DNA of 64,000 bases from an uncultured Eubacteriales bacterium (GCA_900316455.1 ONCX01000002.1:37270-101269), one strand, 5' to 3'. Positions 49,910-62,557 are shown, counted from the first letter of the stretch. Notes: generated by a model from the letters alone, not told the origin. Numbers and translations are program-made.

Positions 49910-52162
49910 TTATCTGTTGCCGCCGTTGTTGTTTCTTCTCGGACGGTAACCGCCGTCGCGGTGACCTCCGTCACGTCTTCCGCCTTCACGGGGAGCGTGG
50001 CGGTCGCTTACGTCGTTCTCAGGCACAAGTCCCTTGACCTTGATAAGCGCTTCACGGCGTGAAAGGTTAAGTCTGCCCTTATCGTCAATGCCTTCAACCA
50101 TAACCATTATAGTATCGCCGACATTTACAACATCCGTGACCTTTTCAGTGCGTTTTACGTCGAGCTGGCTGATGTGTACCATGCCCTCCTTGCCGGGAGC
50201 GATCTCGACAAACGCGCCGAAGTCCATCAGTCTTGTGACAACGCCCTTAAATACCTCGCCTGGCTGGGGATCCTTTGCGATTATCTCTATAATGCTGTAT
50301 GCCTGTCTGCACTTTTCAATGTCAACGCCGCAGATAAATACCTTACCGTCGTCGTCAATGTCAATTTTAACATCGCAGTCGGCTGAGATTTTCTGAATTA
50401 CCTTGCCGCCGCTGCCGATGACCTCGCGGATCTTGTCAACCGGAACGGTGAGCGAGAGCATCTTGGGAGCGTACTTGCTCAGTTCCTTGCGCGGTTCGGG
50501 AATTGCCTTGAGCATGATCTCATCGAGAATGAAGTCGCGTGCCTTGTGGGTCTTTACAAGTGCGTCCCAGACCATTTCGGGTGTAAGACCGTCGATTTTG
50601 AGATCCATCTGTATTGCGGTAATGCCTTCGTGCGTGCCGCCGACCTTGAAGTCCATGTCGCCGAAGAAGTCTTCAAGACCCTGGATGTCAACCATTGTCA
50701 TCCAGCGGTCGCCCTCGGTGATAAGTCCGCAGGAAATGCCCGCGACAGGAGCCTTGATGGGAACGCCTGCGTCCATAAGTGCAAGCGTCGAGCCGCAGAT
50801 AGAGCCTTGCGATGTGGAGCCGTTGGAGGAAAGAACCTCGGATACAACGCGGATAGCGTAGGGGAAATCCATCTCGGAGGGAATTACGGGAACAAGCGCT
50901 CTCTCGGCAAGTGCGCCGTGACCGATTTCACGTCTTCCGGGACCTCTGCTGGGCTTGGTTTCGCCGACCGAGTATGACGGGAAGTTATAGTGATGCATAT
51001 AGCGCTTGAATTCCTCGTCGTCAATGCCGTCAAGAAGCTGTTTGTCGCTGATTGGTCCGAGCGTTACGACGGAAAGCACCTGTGTCTGACCTCTGGTGAA
51101 GAGTCCGGAGCCGTGTACTCTCGGAATTACGCCAACCTCGCTTGCGAGCGGACGGATCTGATTCATGCCTCTGCCGTCAACGCGCTTCTGTTCGTCGAGC
51201 AGCCAGCGGCGAACGACAAATTTCTGCGTCTTGTAGAGACATTCGTCGATCTTTGCAGCCTGATCCGGATAGATTTCGTCAAACTTCTCATGAACCATGT
51301 CGTAAATGGGCTTGAGACGCTCGTCGCGTATTCTCTTGTCGTCGGTGTCAAGAGCAACCTTTATGTCCTCGATTGAGAAATCTTTGATTGCTTCAAACAT
51401 ATCGTGGTCAGGTTCGTTGGACGGATAAGTGAATTTATCCTTGCCAATCTCATTCTGAATGTTCTTGATGAATTCAATAACAGCCTGATTTGCCTTGTGA
51501 CCCGCCATTATGCCGTTGTACATTTCCTCGTCGGTTACGATGTCCGCGCCGGCTTCGATCATGGGGATCTTCTTTTCGGTGGAAGCGACTGTGACTGCCA
51601 TTCTGCTCTTCTCACGCTGCTCCGCTGTGGGATTTATGATGTATTCGCCGTCGATCATGCCGACGGAAACGGCGCTTATCGGACCGTTCCACGGAATGTC
51701 GGAGATGGAAAGGGCGATGGACGTGCCGATCATTGCCGTGATTTCAGGCGAGCAGTCGGGGTCAACGCTCATTACGGTGGCGACGATGGAAACGTCGTTC
51801 CGCATATCCTTGGGGAAGAGCGGGCGTATAGGTCTGTCTATCACGCGGGAGGCGAGGATCGCCTTTTCGCTGGGTCTGCCCTCGCGCTTCATGAATGAAC
51901 CTGGAATCTTTCCAACGGAATAGAGCTTCTCTTCAAAATCGACCGAGAGCGGGAAGAAATCAATGCCGTCGCGGGGCTTGGGAGAAGCCGTCGCCGCTAC
52001 GTGGACTGTGGTTTCGCCGTACTGCACCATGCATGCGCCGTTGGCGAGCTGAGTTGTCTTGCCGGTTTTTACGACCAGCGGTCTGCCTGCAAGCTCCGTC
52101 TCGAAAACCTTATAGGAATCAAAGACCATGTGTTCGCCTGCAAATTCAAGAATCTGTGACAT
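49910..52162 (-). CDS. pnp: polyribonucleotide nucleotidyltransferase (PNPase)
   Basis: A phosphorolytic 3'-5' exoribonuclease (750 aa). The two RNase PH-like domains are visible (FMKREGRPSEKAILASRVIDRPIRP in the first; HHYNFPSYSVGETKPSRGPGRREIGHGALAERAL in the second), followed by a KH domain (VIGSGGKVIQKI) and an S1 domain (FKGVVTRLMDFGAFVEI). The last ~35 residues are an RGG-like tail (Arg/Gly/His/Asn-rich), a likely RNA-binding extension. The ATG follows GGAGGTATAACAC. It lies downstream of rpsO in the classic order, separated by 454 nt. Confidence 0.96.
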   Translation of the reverse strand: MSQILEFAGEHMVFDSYKVFETELAGRPLVVKTGKTTQLANGACMVQYGETTVHVAATASPKPRDGIDFFPLSVDFEEKLYSVGKIPGSFMKREGRPSEKAILASRVIDRPIRPLFPKDMRNDVSIVATVMSVDPDCSPEITAMIGTSIALSISDIPWNGPISAVSVGMIDGEYIINPTAEQREKSRMAVTVASTEKKIPMIEAGADIVTDEEMYNGIMAGHKANQAVIEFIKNIQNEIGKDKFTYPSNEPDHDMFEAIKDFSIEDIKVALDTDDKRIRDERLKPIYDMVHEKFDEIYPDQAAKIDECLYKTQKFVVRRWLLDEQKRVDGRGMNQIRPLASEVGVIPRVHGSGLFTRGQTQVLSVVTLGPISDKQLLDGIDDEEFKRYMHHYNFPSYSVGETKPSRGPGRREIGHGALAERALVPVIPSEMDFPYAIRVVSEVLSSNGSTSQGSICGSTLALMDAGVPIKAPVAGISCGLITEGDRWMTMVDIQGLEDFFGDMDFKVGGTHEGITAIQMDLKIDGLTPEMVWDALVKTHKARDFILDEIMLKAIPEPRKELSKYAPKMLSLTVPVDKIREVIGSGGKVIQKISADCDVKIDIDDDGKVFICGVDIEKCRQAYSIIEIIAKDPQPGEVFKGVVTRLMDFGAFVEIAPGKEGMVHISQLDVKRTEKVTDVVNVGDTIMVMVEGIDDKGRLNLSRREALIKVKGLVPENDVSDRHAPREGGRRDGGHRDGGYRPRRNNNGGNR

Positions 52163-52497
52163 GTGTTATACCTCCATGTTTTGAAAATAGTAATGAAAAT
52201 ATATGGCATGTCCGCGTTTCTCATAATGCTTAATTCCCCGAAGGCGGCAGACTTAGCACTAAAACCGATTCTCAGTTTTTGTGTTGCGTACTCCTGTCGG
52301 ATAAATCTGAGCTTTGACTTCAAAAATAACCGTTTGTTTTTATCCGAAAACATTTAATAAAATACGCTGACTGAGCTTCCGTTTTACTGCTATGTCTTTA
52401 TTCCGGCACGTCGGGAAAACAGCCGTGAAAGCGGACAATGACAACAATTACAAAAGCGGCAAAAGAGACGTTTGCTGAAAAAATGAAAAATTCAGCA
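52163..52497 (-). other. pnp leader region
   Basis: About 335 nt between the rpsO terminator-like hairpin and pnp. It is moderately AT-rich, and I see no credible ORF. In many bacteria this region is cut by RNase III for pnp autoregulation; here I can see only a small hairpin just upstream of it (GCTGAATTTTTCATTTTTTCAGC near 52473-52495). Confidence 0.35.
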
Positions 52498-52546
52498 AAG
52501 AGGCGCAGAGGACTTCGTTGAAAAAGGTGAAGATTCTCTGCGCCTT
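52498..52546 (-). terminator. hairpin between rpsO and pnp
   Basis: AAGGCGCAGAG pairs with CTCTGCGCCTC on the minus strand, followed by CTTTGC. It may be a weak terminator or a processing hairpin. A second hairpin (CCGCG-ACGG/CCGT-CGCGG) lies at 52562-52592. Confidence 0.55.
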
Positions 52547-52616
52547 AACTTGCCTGCTGACTCCGCGTTAACGGAAAAACCGTCAGCGCGGTGAAGATTT
52601 AAAAATCCGGCTGCAA

Positions 52617-52880
52617 TTACTTGCGGATACCAAGACGTGCGATGATTGAACGGTAACGCTCGATGTCTGTCTTGATGAGGTAATTGAGCAGACCCTTTCT
52701 CTGACCGACCATTTTCAAAAGACCGCGTCTGGAATGGTGGTCGTTCTTGTTAGCCTTGAGATGCTCGGTGAGGTCGTTGATTCTCTTTGTGAGAATGGCT
52801 ATCTGTACCTCGGGAGAGCCTGTGTCGCCCTCGTGGAGAGCGTACTCCTTGATAATTGCTTCTTTTTCTGCTTTCAGCAT
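52617..52880 (-). CDS. rpsO: 30S ribosomal protein S15
   Basis: An 87-residue protein that binds 16S rRNA helices at the three-way junction. The sequence is canonical: [44 protein letters not shown] and [12 protein letters not shown]. The ATG follows AAGGGGTG. A consensus promoter and a 150-nt structured leader precede it. Confidence 0.97.
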   Translation of the reverse strand: MLKAEKEAIIKEYALHEGDTGSPEVQIAILTKRINDLTEHLKANKNDHHSRRGLLKMVGQRKGLLNYLIKTDIERYRSIIARLGIRK

Positions 52881-53028
52881 AGTGAAAACACCCCTTAAAA
52901 AATATTAAAAAAATCTGTCGAAGCGCCCAGCCACGGGTAATGGTGTATCCCCTCAACGCCGGCAGGCGGCGGGGCATTCGCCCGAAGCCGAGATATTTGT
53001 TATATGCAAAATTCACCCGACAAGAGCT
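52881..53028 (-). promoter_or_regulatory. rpsO leader, possible S15 autoregulatory RNA
   Basis: The ~145-nt 5' leader is GC-rich within AT-rich surroundings and contains several nested stems (GCCG/CGGC around 52962-52976, and GGGCG/CGCCC pairings). S15 represses its own translation in many bacteria by binding leader RNA; I infer the same here but cannot assign a known fold. Confidence 0.45.
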
Positions 53029-53057
53029 ATTGTAACACAGAAATTGCGTAAGGTCAA
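53029..53057 (-). promoter_or_regulatory. consensus promoter of rpsO
   Basis: On the minus strand TTGACC (53057-53052), a 17-nt spacer and TACAAT (53034-53029). Confidence 0.85.
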
Positions 53058-53250
53058 GTTTTTTTTAGAGAATTCTCATTTTCATTTGAAAATAAAAATC
53101 AGGCGGCGTATTATCAATATCATTTATATAAAGGAATAATTCAGACAAACGCCATGTCCGTGTCTGAATTTTACGCAGGCGCGGGGGAGGTGACTATTGC
53201 ATAATCCGGCTTTTTCTCATAGAATATTCCACGTAAATCGCGCAAAGAGG

Positions 53251-53280
53251 TTGCATTGCGGCGGGAAATCATGGTATAAT
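53251..53280 (+). promoter_or_regulatory. promoter in front of the TIR remnant
   Basis: TTGCAT, an 18-nt spacer and TATAAT with a TGG extension. It is followed 38 nt later by the TIR remnant's start codon. Upstream, 53058-53250 holds a hairpin (AATTCAGACA/TGTCTGAATT at 53139-53174) and no convincing gene. Confidence 0.65.
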
Positions 53281-53317
53281 GCTGTCAACTTGCATTTGTT
53301 TGGGAGTGAAATTTTTT

Positions 53318-53386
53318 ATGCCATACGAGGTATTTATTTCCTTCAAGCGCAACGCGCAGGACGGGAACGGCTCGGAAAATACGTAA
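53318..53386 (+). pseudogene. TIR-domain protein remnant, N-terminal 22 residues
   Basis: Behind a good ribosome-binding site (GGGAGTGAA, 11 nt) and an intact promoter, an ATG opens a 22-codon frame starting MPYEVFISFKRNAQDGNG, the first strand and loop of a bacterial TIR domain (usual form Y-D/E-V-F-I-S-Y/F-K). It then meets a stop, and no later frame shows the rest. This is probably all that remains of a TIR protein gene. A chance match is possible because it is short. Confidence 0.5.
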
Positions 53387-53421
53387 AAATACCGGCAATA
53401 AAAATATTTACAATAACTTTA

Positions 53422-53451
53422 TTGATTTTGAAGCGGCAAATCATGTATAAT
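53422..53451 (+). promoter_or_regulatory. promoter of the ATP synthase operon
   Basis: TTGATT, an 18-nt spacer and TATAAT with TG directly before it. The first start codon lies 43 nt downstream. Confidence 0.75.
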
Positions 53452-53494
53452 AATCCGGATTAACAGGCATTTCGCTGGAAGGAGGGTGCGCCAA

Positions 53495-53893
53495 ATGCGC
53501 GAATGGTTTTCAAAGACAGACCCGACGGTTAAAAAGGAAACGCTTTACATCGCGTCGGTTACGGGCATTCTCAGTCTGCTGCTGCAGGCGGGATTTTTAG
53601 TGTCAATGCACTGGAATTACACCGTGCTGCTCGGCAACCTGCTCGGCGCGGTCACAGCCGTGGGGAATTTCTTCCTTATGGGATTGACCGTGCAGAACGC
53701 CGTCGAAAGGGAGAAAAAGCCCGCCGCTGATCTCATGAAATTTTCCCAGAACATGCGGCTGCTGATGCAATTGGTTGTGGCGGTGCTCGGCTTCGCCCTG
53801 CCCTGCTTCAACGGCTACGCCGTTATTATTCCCCTCTTTTTCCCACGAATAGCCGTTACTGTCAGACCGTTCCTGAAAAAGAACGGAGAGTAA
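53495..53893 (+). CDS. atpI: ATP synthase subunit I (AtpI-like)
   Basis: A 132-residue membrane protein at the head of the atp operon, with four hydrophobic segments (about 18-40, 45-65, 85-105, 108-122), as expected for the small AtpI assembly factor that helps c-ring formation and Mg2+ supply. Sequence similarity is loose; the position supports the call. ATG 53495 is 9 nt after AAGGAGG; an upstream in-frame GTG lies inside that site. Confidence 0.78.
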   Translation: MREWFSKTDPTVKKETLYIASVTGILSLLLQAGFLVSMHWNYTVLLGNLLGAVTAVGNFFLMGLTVQNAVEREKKPAADLMKFSQNMRLLMQLVVAVLGFALPCFNGYAVIIPLFFPRIAVTVRPFLKKNGE

Positions 53894-53922
53894 ATTCATA
53901 GAAAGGGTGTGTTTAATATATA

Positions 53923-55159
<1,237 letters not shown>

Positions 55160-55235
55160 TCGGATAAGCGTTAAAGCTCTGAAAAACATAAGACATTTTA
55201 CAGAAACCATGACAATAAAATTGAGGTGACGCATT

Positions 55236-55733
55236 ATGCAGTCATTGGATATCATTTCAATTAATATCTGGCATATCGTCATATCGCTCTGCAATCTGCT
55301 GATACTATATCTTGTACTTAAAAAATTCCTCTACCAGCCTGTAAAGAAGGTGCTGGAAAGCCGTCAGGCTGCAATAGATTCACGGTACCGCGACGCTGAC
55401 GACGCCAAGAGCGAAGCGCTCCGTTCAAAGGCTCAGTGGGAGGAAAGAATGGCGGCTGCCGATGAGGAAGCCGAGGGAATAGTAAGCAGAGCCGTCGAGA
55501 GCGCCAACCGTCAGAGCAGCGCAATTCTGAGCGATACCCGCGAAAAGGCGGACCGCATGATGAGCCGCGCAAGGGCGGAGGCTGACGCGGAGCGCCGCAA
55601 GGCGGAGGACGATATCAGGGACAGAGTCGCCGATGTGTCGGCAGCCATTGCCGGCAAACTGCTCGAAAGAGAAATTACAGCCGACGACCACAGCGACCTG
55701 ATAGATTCATTCATTTCTGAAATAGGTGAATAA
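55236..55733 (+). CDS. atpF: ATP synthase F0 subunit b
   Basis: A 165-residue peripheral-stalk subunit with one N-terminal membrane helix (IVISLCNLLILYLVLKKFLY), the FLYQPVKKVLESR junction and then a long charged right-handed coiled coil to the C-terminus that binds delta. It is a single b, not b/b'. The start follows GAGGTGACGCATT. It overlaps the delta gene region at its 3' end. Confidence 0.93.
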   Translation: MQSLDIISINIWHIVISLCNLLILYLVLKKFLYQPVKKVLESRQAAIDSRYRDADDAKSEALRSKAQWEERMAAADEEAEGIVSRAVESANRQSSAILSDTREKADRMMSRARAEADAERRKAEDDIRDRVADVSAAIAGKLLEREITADDHSDLIDSFISEIGE

Positions 55734-55734
55734 T

Positions 55735-56265
55735 ATGAGGGCGACGAGTAAGGAATATGCCGCTGCCCTGTTTTCACTGGCGCGTGAAAGCCACAGCGAA
55801 AAGGAAACTCTGGAGGAGCTGCGCTTCATCGAAAGCGTTTTTGAGGACGCTCCGGGATATGCCGAATTCCTCGCTTCTCCCGCGATACCGCGTTCCGAGC
55901 GCATTGAGAGCGTGGAGTGGGCGTTTGAGGGACAGCTTTCGGAATACGTCATGTCGTTCCTTTCGCTGCTGTGCGAGCACGGCTGCGCGGAGCTTCTCCC
56001 GGGCTGCGTGAGCGAATACGAAAAGCTCTACAACCAGAGCGCCGGTCTTGCCAAAGCCGAGGTTGTCAGCGCGGTTATGATGAACGACGATCAGAAGCAC
56101 AGGCTCCGCGACAAGCTGGAGACATTAAGCGGCTGCAAGCTCAATATCCGCTGGAGGACAGACCCCGCGCTGCTCGGCGGCGTGACAGTGGACATCGAAG
56201 GGCTGCGAATTGACGGCAGTCTCAGAAACAAGCTGAAAAACATAAGGAAAGTGATGGGCGAATGA
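55735..56265 (+). CDS. atpH: ATP synthase F1 subunit delta
   Basis: A 176-residue OSCP-type subunit linking the peripheral stalk to alpha N-termini: N-terminal [15 protein letters not shown]-terminal [16 protein letters not shown] start at ATG 55735, 5 nt after AGGTGA and 1 nt after the atpF stop. Its stop overlaps an ATG (56262) in ATGA, which should be the ancestral alpha start. Confidence 0.92.
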   Translation: MRATSKEYAAALFSLARESHSEKETLEELRFIESVFEDAPGYAEFLASPAIPRSERIESVEWAFEGQLSEYVMSFLSLLCEHGCAELLPGCVSEYEKLYNQSAGLAKAEVVSAVMMNDDQKHRLRDKLETLSGCKLNIRWRTDPALLGGVTVDIEGLRIDGSLRNKLKNIRKVMGE

Positions 56266-56294
56266 ACAGAAAACCCCAGGAAATCAAAAGATAG
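56262..56294 (+). other. ten-codon mini-ORF, remnant of the ancestral atpA start
   Basis: ATG 56262 overlaps the atpH stop (ATGA) and encodes [10 protein letters not shown] followed by TAG at 56292-56294. The peptide matches the start of typical alpha subunits (M-N-x-K-P-x-E-I). The main alpha frame then starts at ATG 56297 in another frame. This is what a deletion with frameshift inside the alpha N-terminus would leave. Confidence 0.65.
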
Positions 56295-56296
56295 AA

Positions 56297-57718
56297 ATGA
56301 CCGAGACCGGCACTGTCGTCATGGTCGGCGACGGAATTGCCACGGTCTATGGCATTAAGAACTGCATGGCGGGCGAGCTGCTTGAATTCAGCGATGGCAG
56401 CGTCGGTCTTGCACAGAATTTGGAGGAGGAAACCGTTTCAGTCGCCATTCTCGCCAATACAAACCATATCTGCGAGGGTACGACTGTAAAACGCACGGGG
56501 CAGGTGCTTTCCGTTCCTGTCGGAGAAGAGATGCTCGGGCGCGTTGTCAACGCTCTCGGCGTTCCGATCGACGGCAAGGGCGACATTCACACGACCCAGA
56601 TGCGTCCGATAGAATCCGAAGCCCCCGGCATCATAGAGCGCAAGAGCGTTTCCGTGCCGTTGCAGACAGGTATCAAGGCAATTGACAGCATGATACCCAT
56701 AGGCAGAGGTCAGCGCGAGCTTCTCATAGGCGACCGTCAGACCGGTAAGACGGAGATTGCCTCCGATACCATAATCAATCAGAAGAACAGCGATGTTCTG
56801 TGTATTTACGTCGCCATCGGCAAGAAGAATTCGTCGGTGGTTCAGCTCGCGCAGAAGCTAACCGACGAGGGCGCTATGGATTACACGATAATTGTTTCCG
56901 CGTCCGCTTCGGAGAGCGCTCCGCTGCAGTACATCGCCCCCTACGCCGGCTGCGCTATGGCGGAATATTTCCGCGAGCAGGGCAGGGACGTTCTTATCAT
57001 CTATGACGATCTTTCAAAGCACGCCGTCGCCTACCGCGCAATTTCACTGCTTATCCGCAGACCACCCGGACGTGAGGCTTATCCCGGAGACGTTTTTTAC
57101 CTTCACTCCAGACTTCTCGAAAGAGCCGCGTGTGTCGCGCCCGAATACGGCGGCGGCTCCATAACGGCGCTTCCGATTATCGAAACTCAGGAGGGCGACG
57201 TTTCGGCATACATTCCCACAAACGTCATTTCCATAACCGACGGACAGATATTCCTTGAAACCGAGCTTTTCCACGCGGGCGTTATTCCAGCCATCAACCC
57301 GGGCATTTCGGTGAGCCGTGTCGGCGGTTCGGCACAGCTCAAGGGCATGAAGAAGGTTGCGGGCGAGCTGAAGCTCCTTTATTCGCAGTACCGCGAGCTG
57401 CAGTCCTTCGCCCAGTTCGGCAGCGACCTTGACCCCGACACAAAGGCGCGTCTCGCTCTCGGCGAGAGAATTGTTGAGGTTCTCAAGCAGAAGCAGAATT
57501 CGCCCATACGCACGGGCTGTCAGGTTGCCATAGTCTATGCCGTCATCAACGGCTATCTCAACGAATACGCCGTCAGCGAGGTACACGATTATGAACAGCG
57601 GCTCTTCCTGATGTTAGAGGATAAGCACCCGGAATGGCTTGACAGAATAGAACACAATTATTTTGACGAATCCGACATTGCCGAGCTGAAATCAGCTCTC
57701 GACGACATGCGGAGGTGA
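56297..57718 (+). CDS. atpA: ATP synthase F1 subunit alpha, N-terminally shortened
   Basis: The catalytic-hexamer subunit (473 aa). It begins [18 protein letters not shown], which is about residue 25 in ordinary alpha subunits, so it lacks the N-terminal arm that binds delta. Walker A is GDRQTGKT at 145-152 (169-176 in E. coli). [25 protein letters not shown] and [18 protein letters not shown] (with the arginine finger region) are intact. No proper ribosome-binding site lies at a good distance; translation probably reinitiates after the mini-ORF stop two bases upstream. A sequencing error in the spacer would also explain this. Confidence 0.92.
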   Translation: MTETGTVVMVGDGIATVYGIKNCMAGELLEFSDGSVGLAQNLEEETVSVAILANTNHICEGTTVKRTGQVLSVPVGEEMLGRVVNALGVPIDGKGDIHTTQMRPIESEAPGIIERKSVSVPLQTGIKAIDSMIPIGRGQRELLIGDRQTGKTEIASDTIINQKNSDVLCIYVAIGKKNSSVVQLAQKLTDEGAMDYTIIVSASASESAPLQYIAPYAGCAMAEYFREQGRDVLIIYDDLSKHAVAYRAISLLIRRPPGREAYPGDVFYLHSRLLERAACVAPEYGGGSITALPIIETQEGDVSAYIPTNVISITDGQIFLETELFHAGVIPAINPGISVSRVGGSAQLKGMKKVAGELKLLYSQYRELQSFAQFGSDLDPDTKARLALGERIVEVLKQKQNSPIRTGCQVAIVYAVINGYLNEYAVSEVHDYEQRLFLMLEDKHPEWLDRIEHNYFDESDIAELKSALDDMRR

Positions 57719-57722
57719 CGGA

Positions 57723-60449
<2,727 letters not shown>

Positions 60450-60453
60450 TTTT

Positions 60454-60520
60454 CAGAGCGAAGAGCAATAATTGGAATGATTCATTGTTACTCTTCGCTC
60501 TGATTTGTTTTATATTTTTT
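60454..60520 (+). terminator. terminator of the ATP synthase operon
   Basis: CAGAGCGAAGAG pairs perfectly with CTCTTCGCTCTG, with an inner CAATAAT/ATTGTTA-like stem and a T-rich stretch after it. Confidence 0.88.
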
Positions 60521-60549
60521 TATCAAAAAGCGAAAGGAGCAATCTCCGC

Positions 60550-61863
60550 ATGAAAAAATCAATGTTCAGAAGATCATTCTGCGCGGCGCTTTCCGCTGCC
60601 ATGCTGCTTGGCGTGTGCGCCTGTTCCGGCGGCACGGATATCAGCGGCGGTCTTTCCGACAGCACCACCAATCTTATGGCAAATGTAAAGCCTGAGGCGG
60701 ACGCGCTTTCATTCGGAAAGAACGGCGAAAGGCAACGGGTTTTTGAATGGGACTATGATGAATTCGCTTTAAGCCTCTTCAGGAAATGCGCCGCGAAGGA
60801 TCCAAAGAAAAACGCGCTGGTTTCACCGCTGTCGGTCCTGACGGCGCTTGCCATGACCCAAAACGGCGCGGAGGGCGAAACGCTTGAACAGATGAACCGT
60901 ACATTCAGCCCTCTGACGTGGAGTATGGACAGCGTTCTTTCGCTGAACAGGGAAGAATTAAATCAATACCTCGGCGCGTATCTCAACAGTCTGCCGTCAG
61001 GTGAAAAGGCAAGGCTGACCTCTGCGAATTCCATCTGGCTCAGGGAAAATTCGCTTCAATTCAAGAATGAATTTTTGCAGACCAACGCGGATTTCTTCGG
61101 CGCGGATATTTTTTCGTCCCGATTCGACGAAAAAACGCTTGCTGATATAAATAAATGGGTTTCCGACAACACTGACGGCATGATTCCATCCATACTCGAC
61201 GTAATTCCCGCAGACGCGGTGATGTATCTCATTAACGCGCTTTCCTTTGACGCGGAGTGGGAGAATATATACAGTGAGGATAAGATATTTGACGGGGAAT
61301 TCACAAATGCAGACGGCAAAACCGAAAATATTGTCATGATGGGTTCGGATGAATCGTGCTATCTTGACGACGGAAGCGCGAAGGGCTTTGTCAAGCCATA
61401 CGCGTCGGGCTACAGCTTTGTCGCCATGCTGCCGGATGAGGAAATTTCACTCGAAGAGTATGTCCAATCCATGCGGTATGACAAAATAGCCGCTCAGATA
61501 CGTTCAGAGGACAGGGAACATGTTCACGTTTCAATGCCGAAATTCAGCGCGGAATACTCGACCACACTTAACGAAATCCTTTCGGATATGGGCATGACAG
61601 ACGCTTTCGATCCGGAAAAAGCGGATTTCTCCGGCATGGCGGACGTGAAGCGGGGCGACCTTTTTATCAGCCGCGTAATACACAAGACCGCTATAAACGT
61701 CGATGAACGCGGAACCAAGGCGGGAGCTGTTACTGCCGTTGAAATGACCAGAAACGCCGTCATGATGAATCTCGTATCTCTCGACCGTCCGTTTGTATAT
61801 ATGATTATCGACAATCAGAGCTTACTGCCTGTCTTTATCGGTCAGGTTACGCATATCAAATAA
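60550..61863 (+). CDS. serpin-family protease inhibitor, lipoprotein
   Basis: 437 residues. An N-terminal signal with the lipobox-like LLGVCACSGG suggests membrane anchoring on the outside. The serpin fold follows, with NALVSPLSVLTALAMTQNGAEGET, LINALSFDAEW, the breach/shutter region and HKTAINVDERGTKAGAVTAVEM, a hinge with small residues (Thr, Ala, Gly, Ala, Val, Thr) typical of inhibitory serpins. The reactive loop continues MTRNAVMMN before LDRPFVYMI. Counting from the conserved hinge Glu puts P1 near the Arg-Asn pair, so a trypsin-like or related protease target is possible. The start is ATG 60550 after AAAGGAGC. Gut Clostridia serpins inhibit host or competing proteases. Confidence 0.9.
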   Translation: MKKSMFRRSFCAALSAAMLLGVCACSGGTDISGGLSDSTTNLMANVKPEADALSFGKNGERQRVFEWDYDEFALSLFRKCAAKDPKKNALVSPLSVLTALAMTQNGAEGETLEQMNRTFSPLTWSMDSVLSLNREELNQYLGAYLNSLPSGEKARLTSANSIWLRENSLQFKNEFLQTNADFFGADIFSSRFDEKTLADINKWVSDNTDGMIPSILDVIPADAVMYLINALSFDAEWENIYSEDKIFDGEFTNADGKTENIVMMGSDESCYLDDGSAKGFVKPYASGYSFVAMLPDEEISLEEYVQSMRYDKIAAQIRSEDREHVHVSMPKFSAEYSTTLNEILSDMGMTDAFDPEKADFSGMADVKRGDLFISRVIHKTAINVDERGTKAGAVTAVEMTRNAVMMNLVSLDRPFVYMIIDNQSLLPVFIGQVTHIK

Positions 61864-61999
61864 TTTCTCATACTACTCTCCGGTTGAAAGAAGACAAATT
61901 TTTTGCGATGATATTTCGTGTCACGCGAGGATGACGACGACGGCGGGCTGGCGTCCGCCTTAGGAGGAAGACGAAGCAGGGCGCGAAATAAGTCCAATC
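61864..61999 (+). other. unexplained spacer ahead of a strong terminator
   Basis: After the serpin stop, 136 nt with a GC-rich hairpin (GGCGGG/TCCGCC around 61942-61959) runs into a near-perfect terminator. It may be a long serpin 3' UTR or a small RNA gene. I see no convincing promoter or ORF. Confidence 0.35.
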
Positions 62000-62039
62000 A
62001 ATAACCGTCAAGTATTGCCGCTTGGCGGTTATTTTTTTT
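62000..62039 (+). terminator. strong Rho-independent terminator
   Basis: AATAACCGTCAAG pairs with CTTGGCGGTTATT (13 bp, one G-T), followed by eight T. Confidence 0.9.
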
Positions 62040-62112
62040 GCTCGTCGTTGACTTTTTTTCATTTGAGTGGTAATATATTATTGGGTAGTTATAAACAAGG
62101 CGGTGATGTTTA

Positions 62113-62557
62113 TTGGCGGATCCTATGAAAAAAAATGAGGAATTTCAAAAACGGAACCCCGAAAGAATCAAAAGACTCAGGCTGATGGATGATTATTTTT
62201 TTTCAGGGTGTTTTTTAAGGACGACAAGGAGGAATATGACGCGCTTCCGTAGACTTATGTGATATTTATAACGGAAAATGACGTGCTTTACGAATACAGG
62301 CTGATTTCCCACATAGATCGCTATATTACGGAATCGGGCAGCCGTTTTGATGACGGTGCGCAAATTATTTATGTCAACGCGTCCTTCAGGGAAAAACGAA
62401 ACTCTTCAAAGAGAAACCAGAGAGGTAAAGCAAATGTGTGAGACATGGGAAGAAGTTAGAATAGAAGGCGTTGCCGAGGACATGGAAAGTAATATCGGAA
62501 TATACAGGTCTCACCAAAGATGAGGTGAAGGAATATATAGAACTGATCGCCGGATGA
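62113..62557 (+). pseudogene. Rpn/PD-(D/E)XK nuclease-family transposase relative, decayed
   Basis: The TTG behind GGCGGTGATG opens a frame ADPMKKNEEFQKRN...LMDDYFFSGCF. Then a frameshift near 62210 leads to FKDDKEEYDALP, a stop (TAG), and VIFITENDVL ... HIDRYITES ... DGAQIIYVN in the same frame, then a further frame for MCETWEEVRIEG and finally KDEVKEYIELIAG ending at 62557. These blocks match the order of Rpn-type PD-(D/E)XK proteins, with the central nuclease region deleted. It is clearly non-functional. Confidence 0.8.

Noticed and set aside
53197-53463. An 88-codon frame with TTG behind GGAGGTGA
   Set aside because: It runs through two promoters and the TIR remnant in another frame; the product has no protein-like pattern. 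Kept as a remote possibility only.
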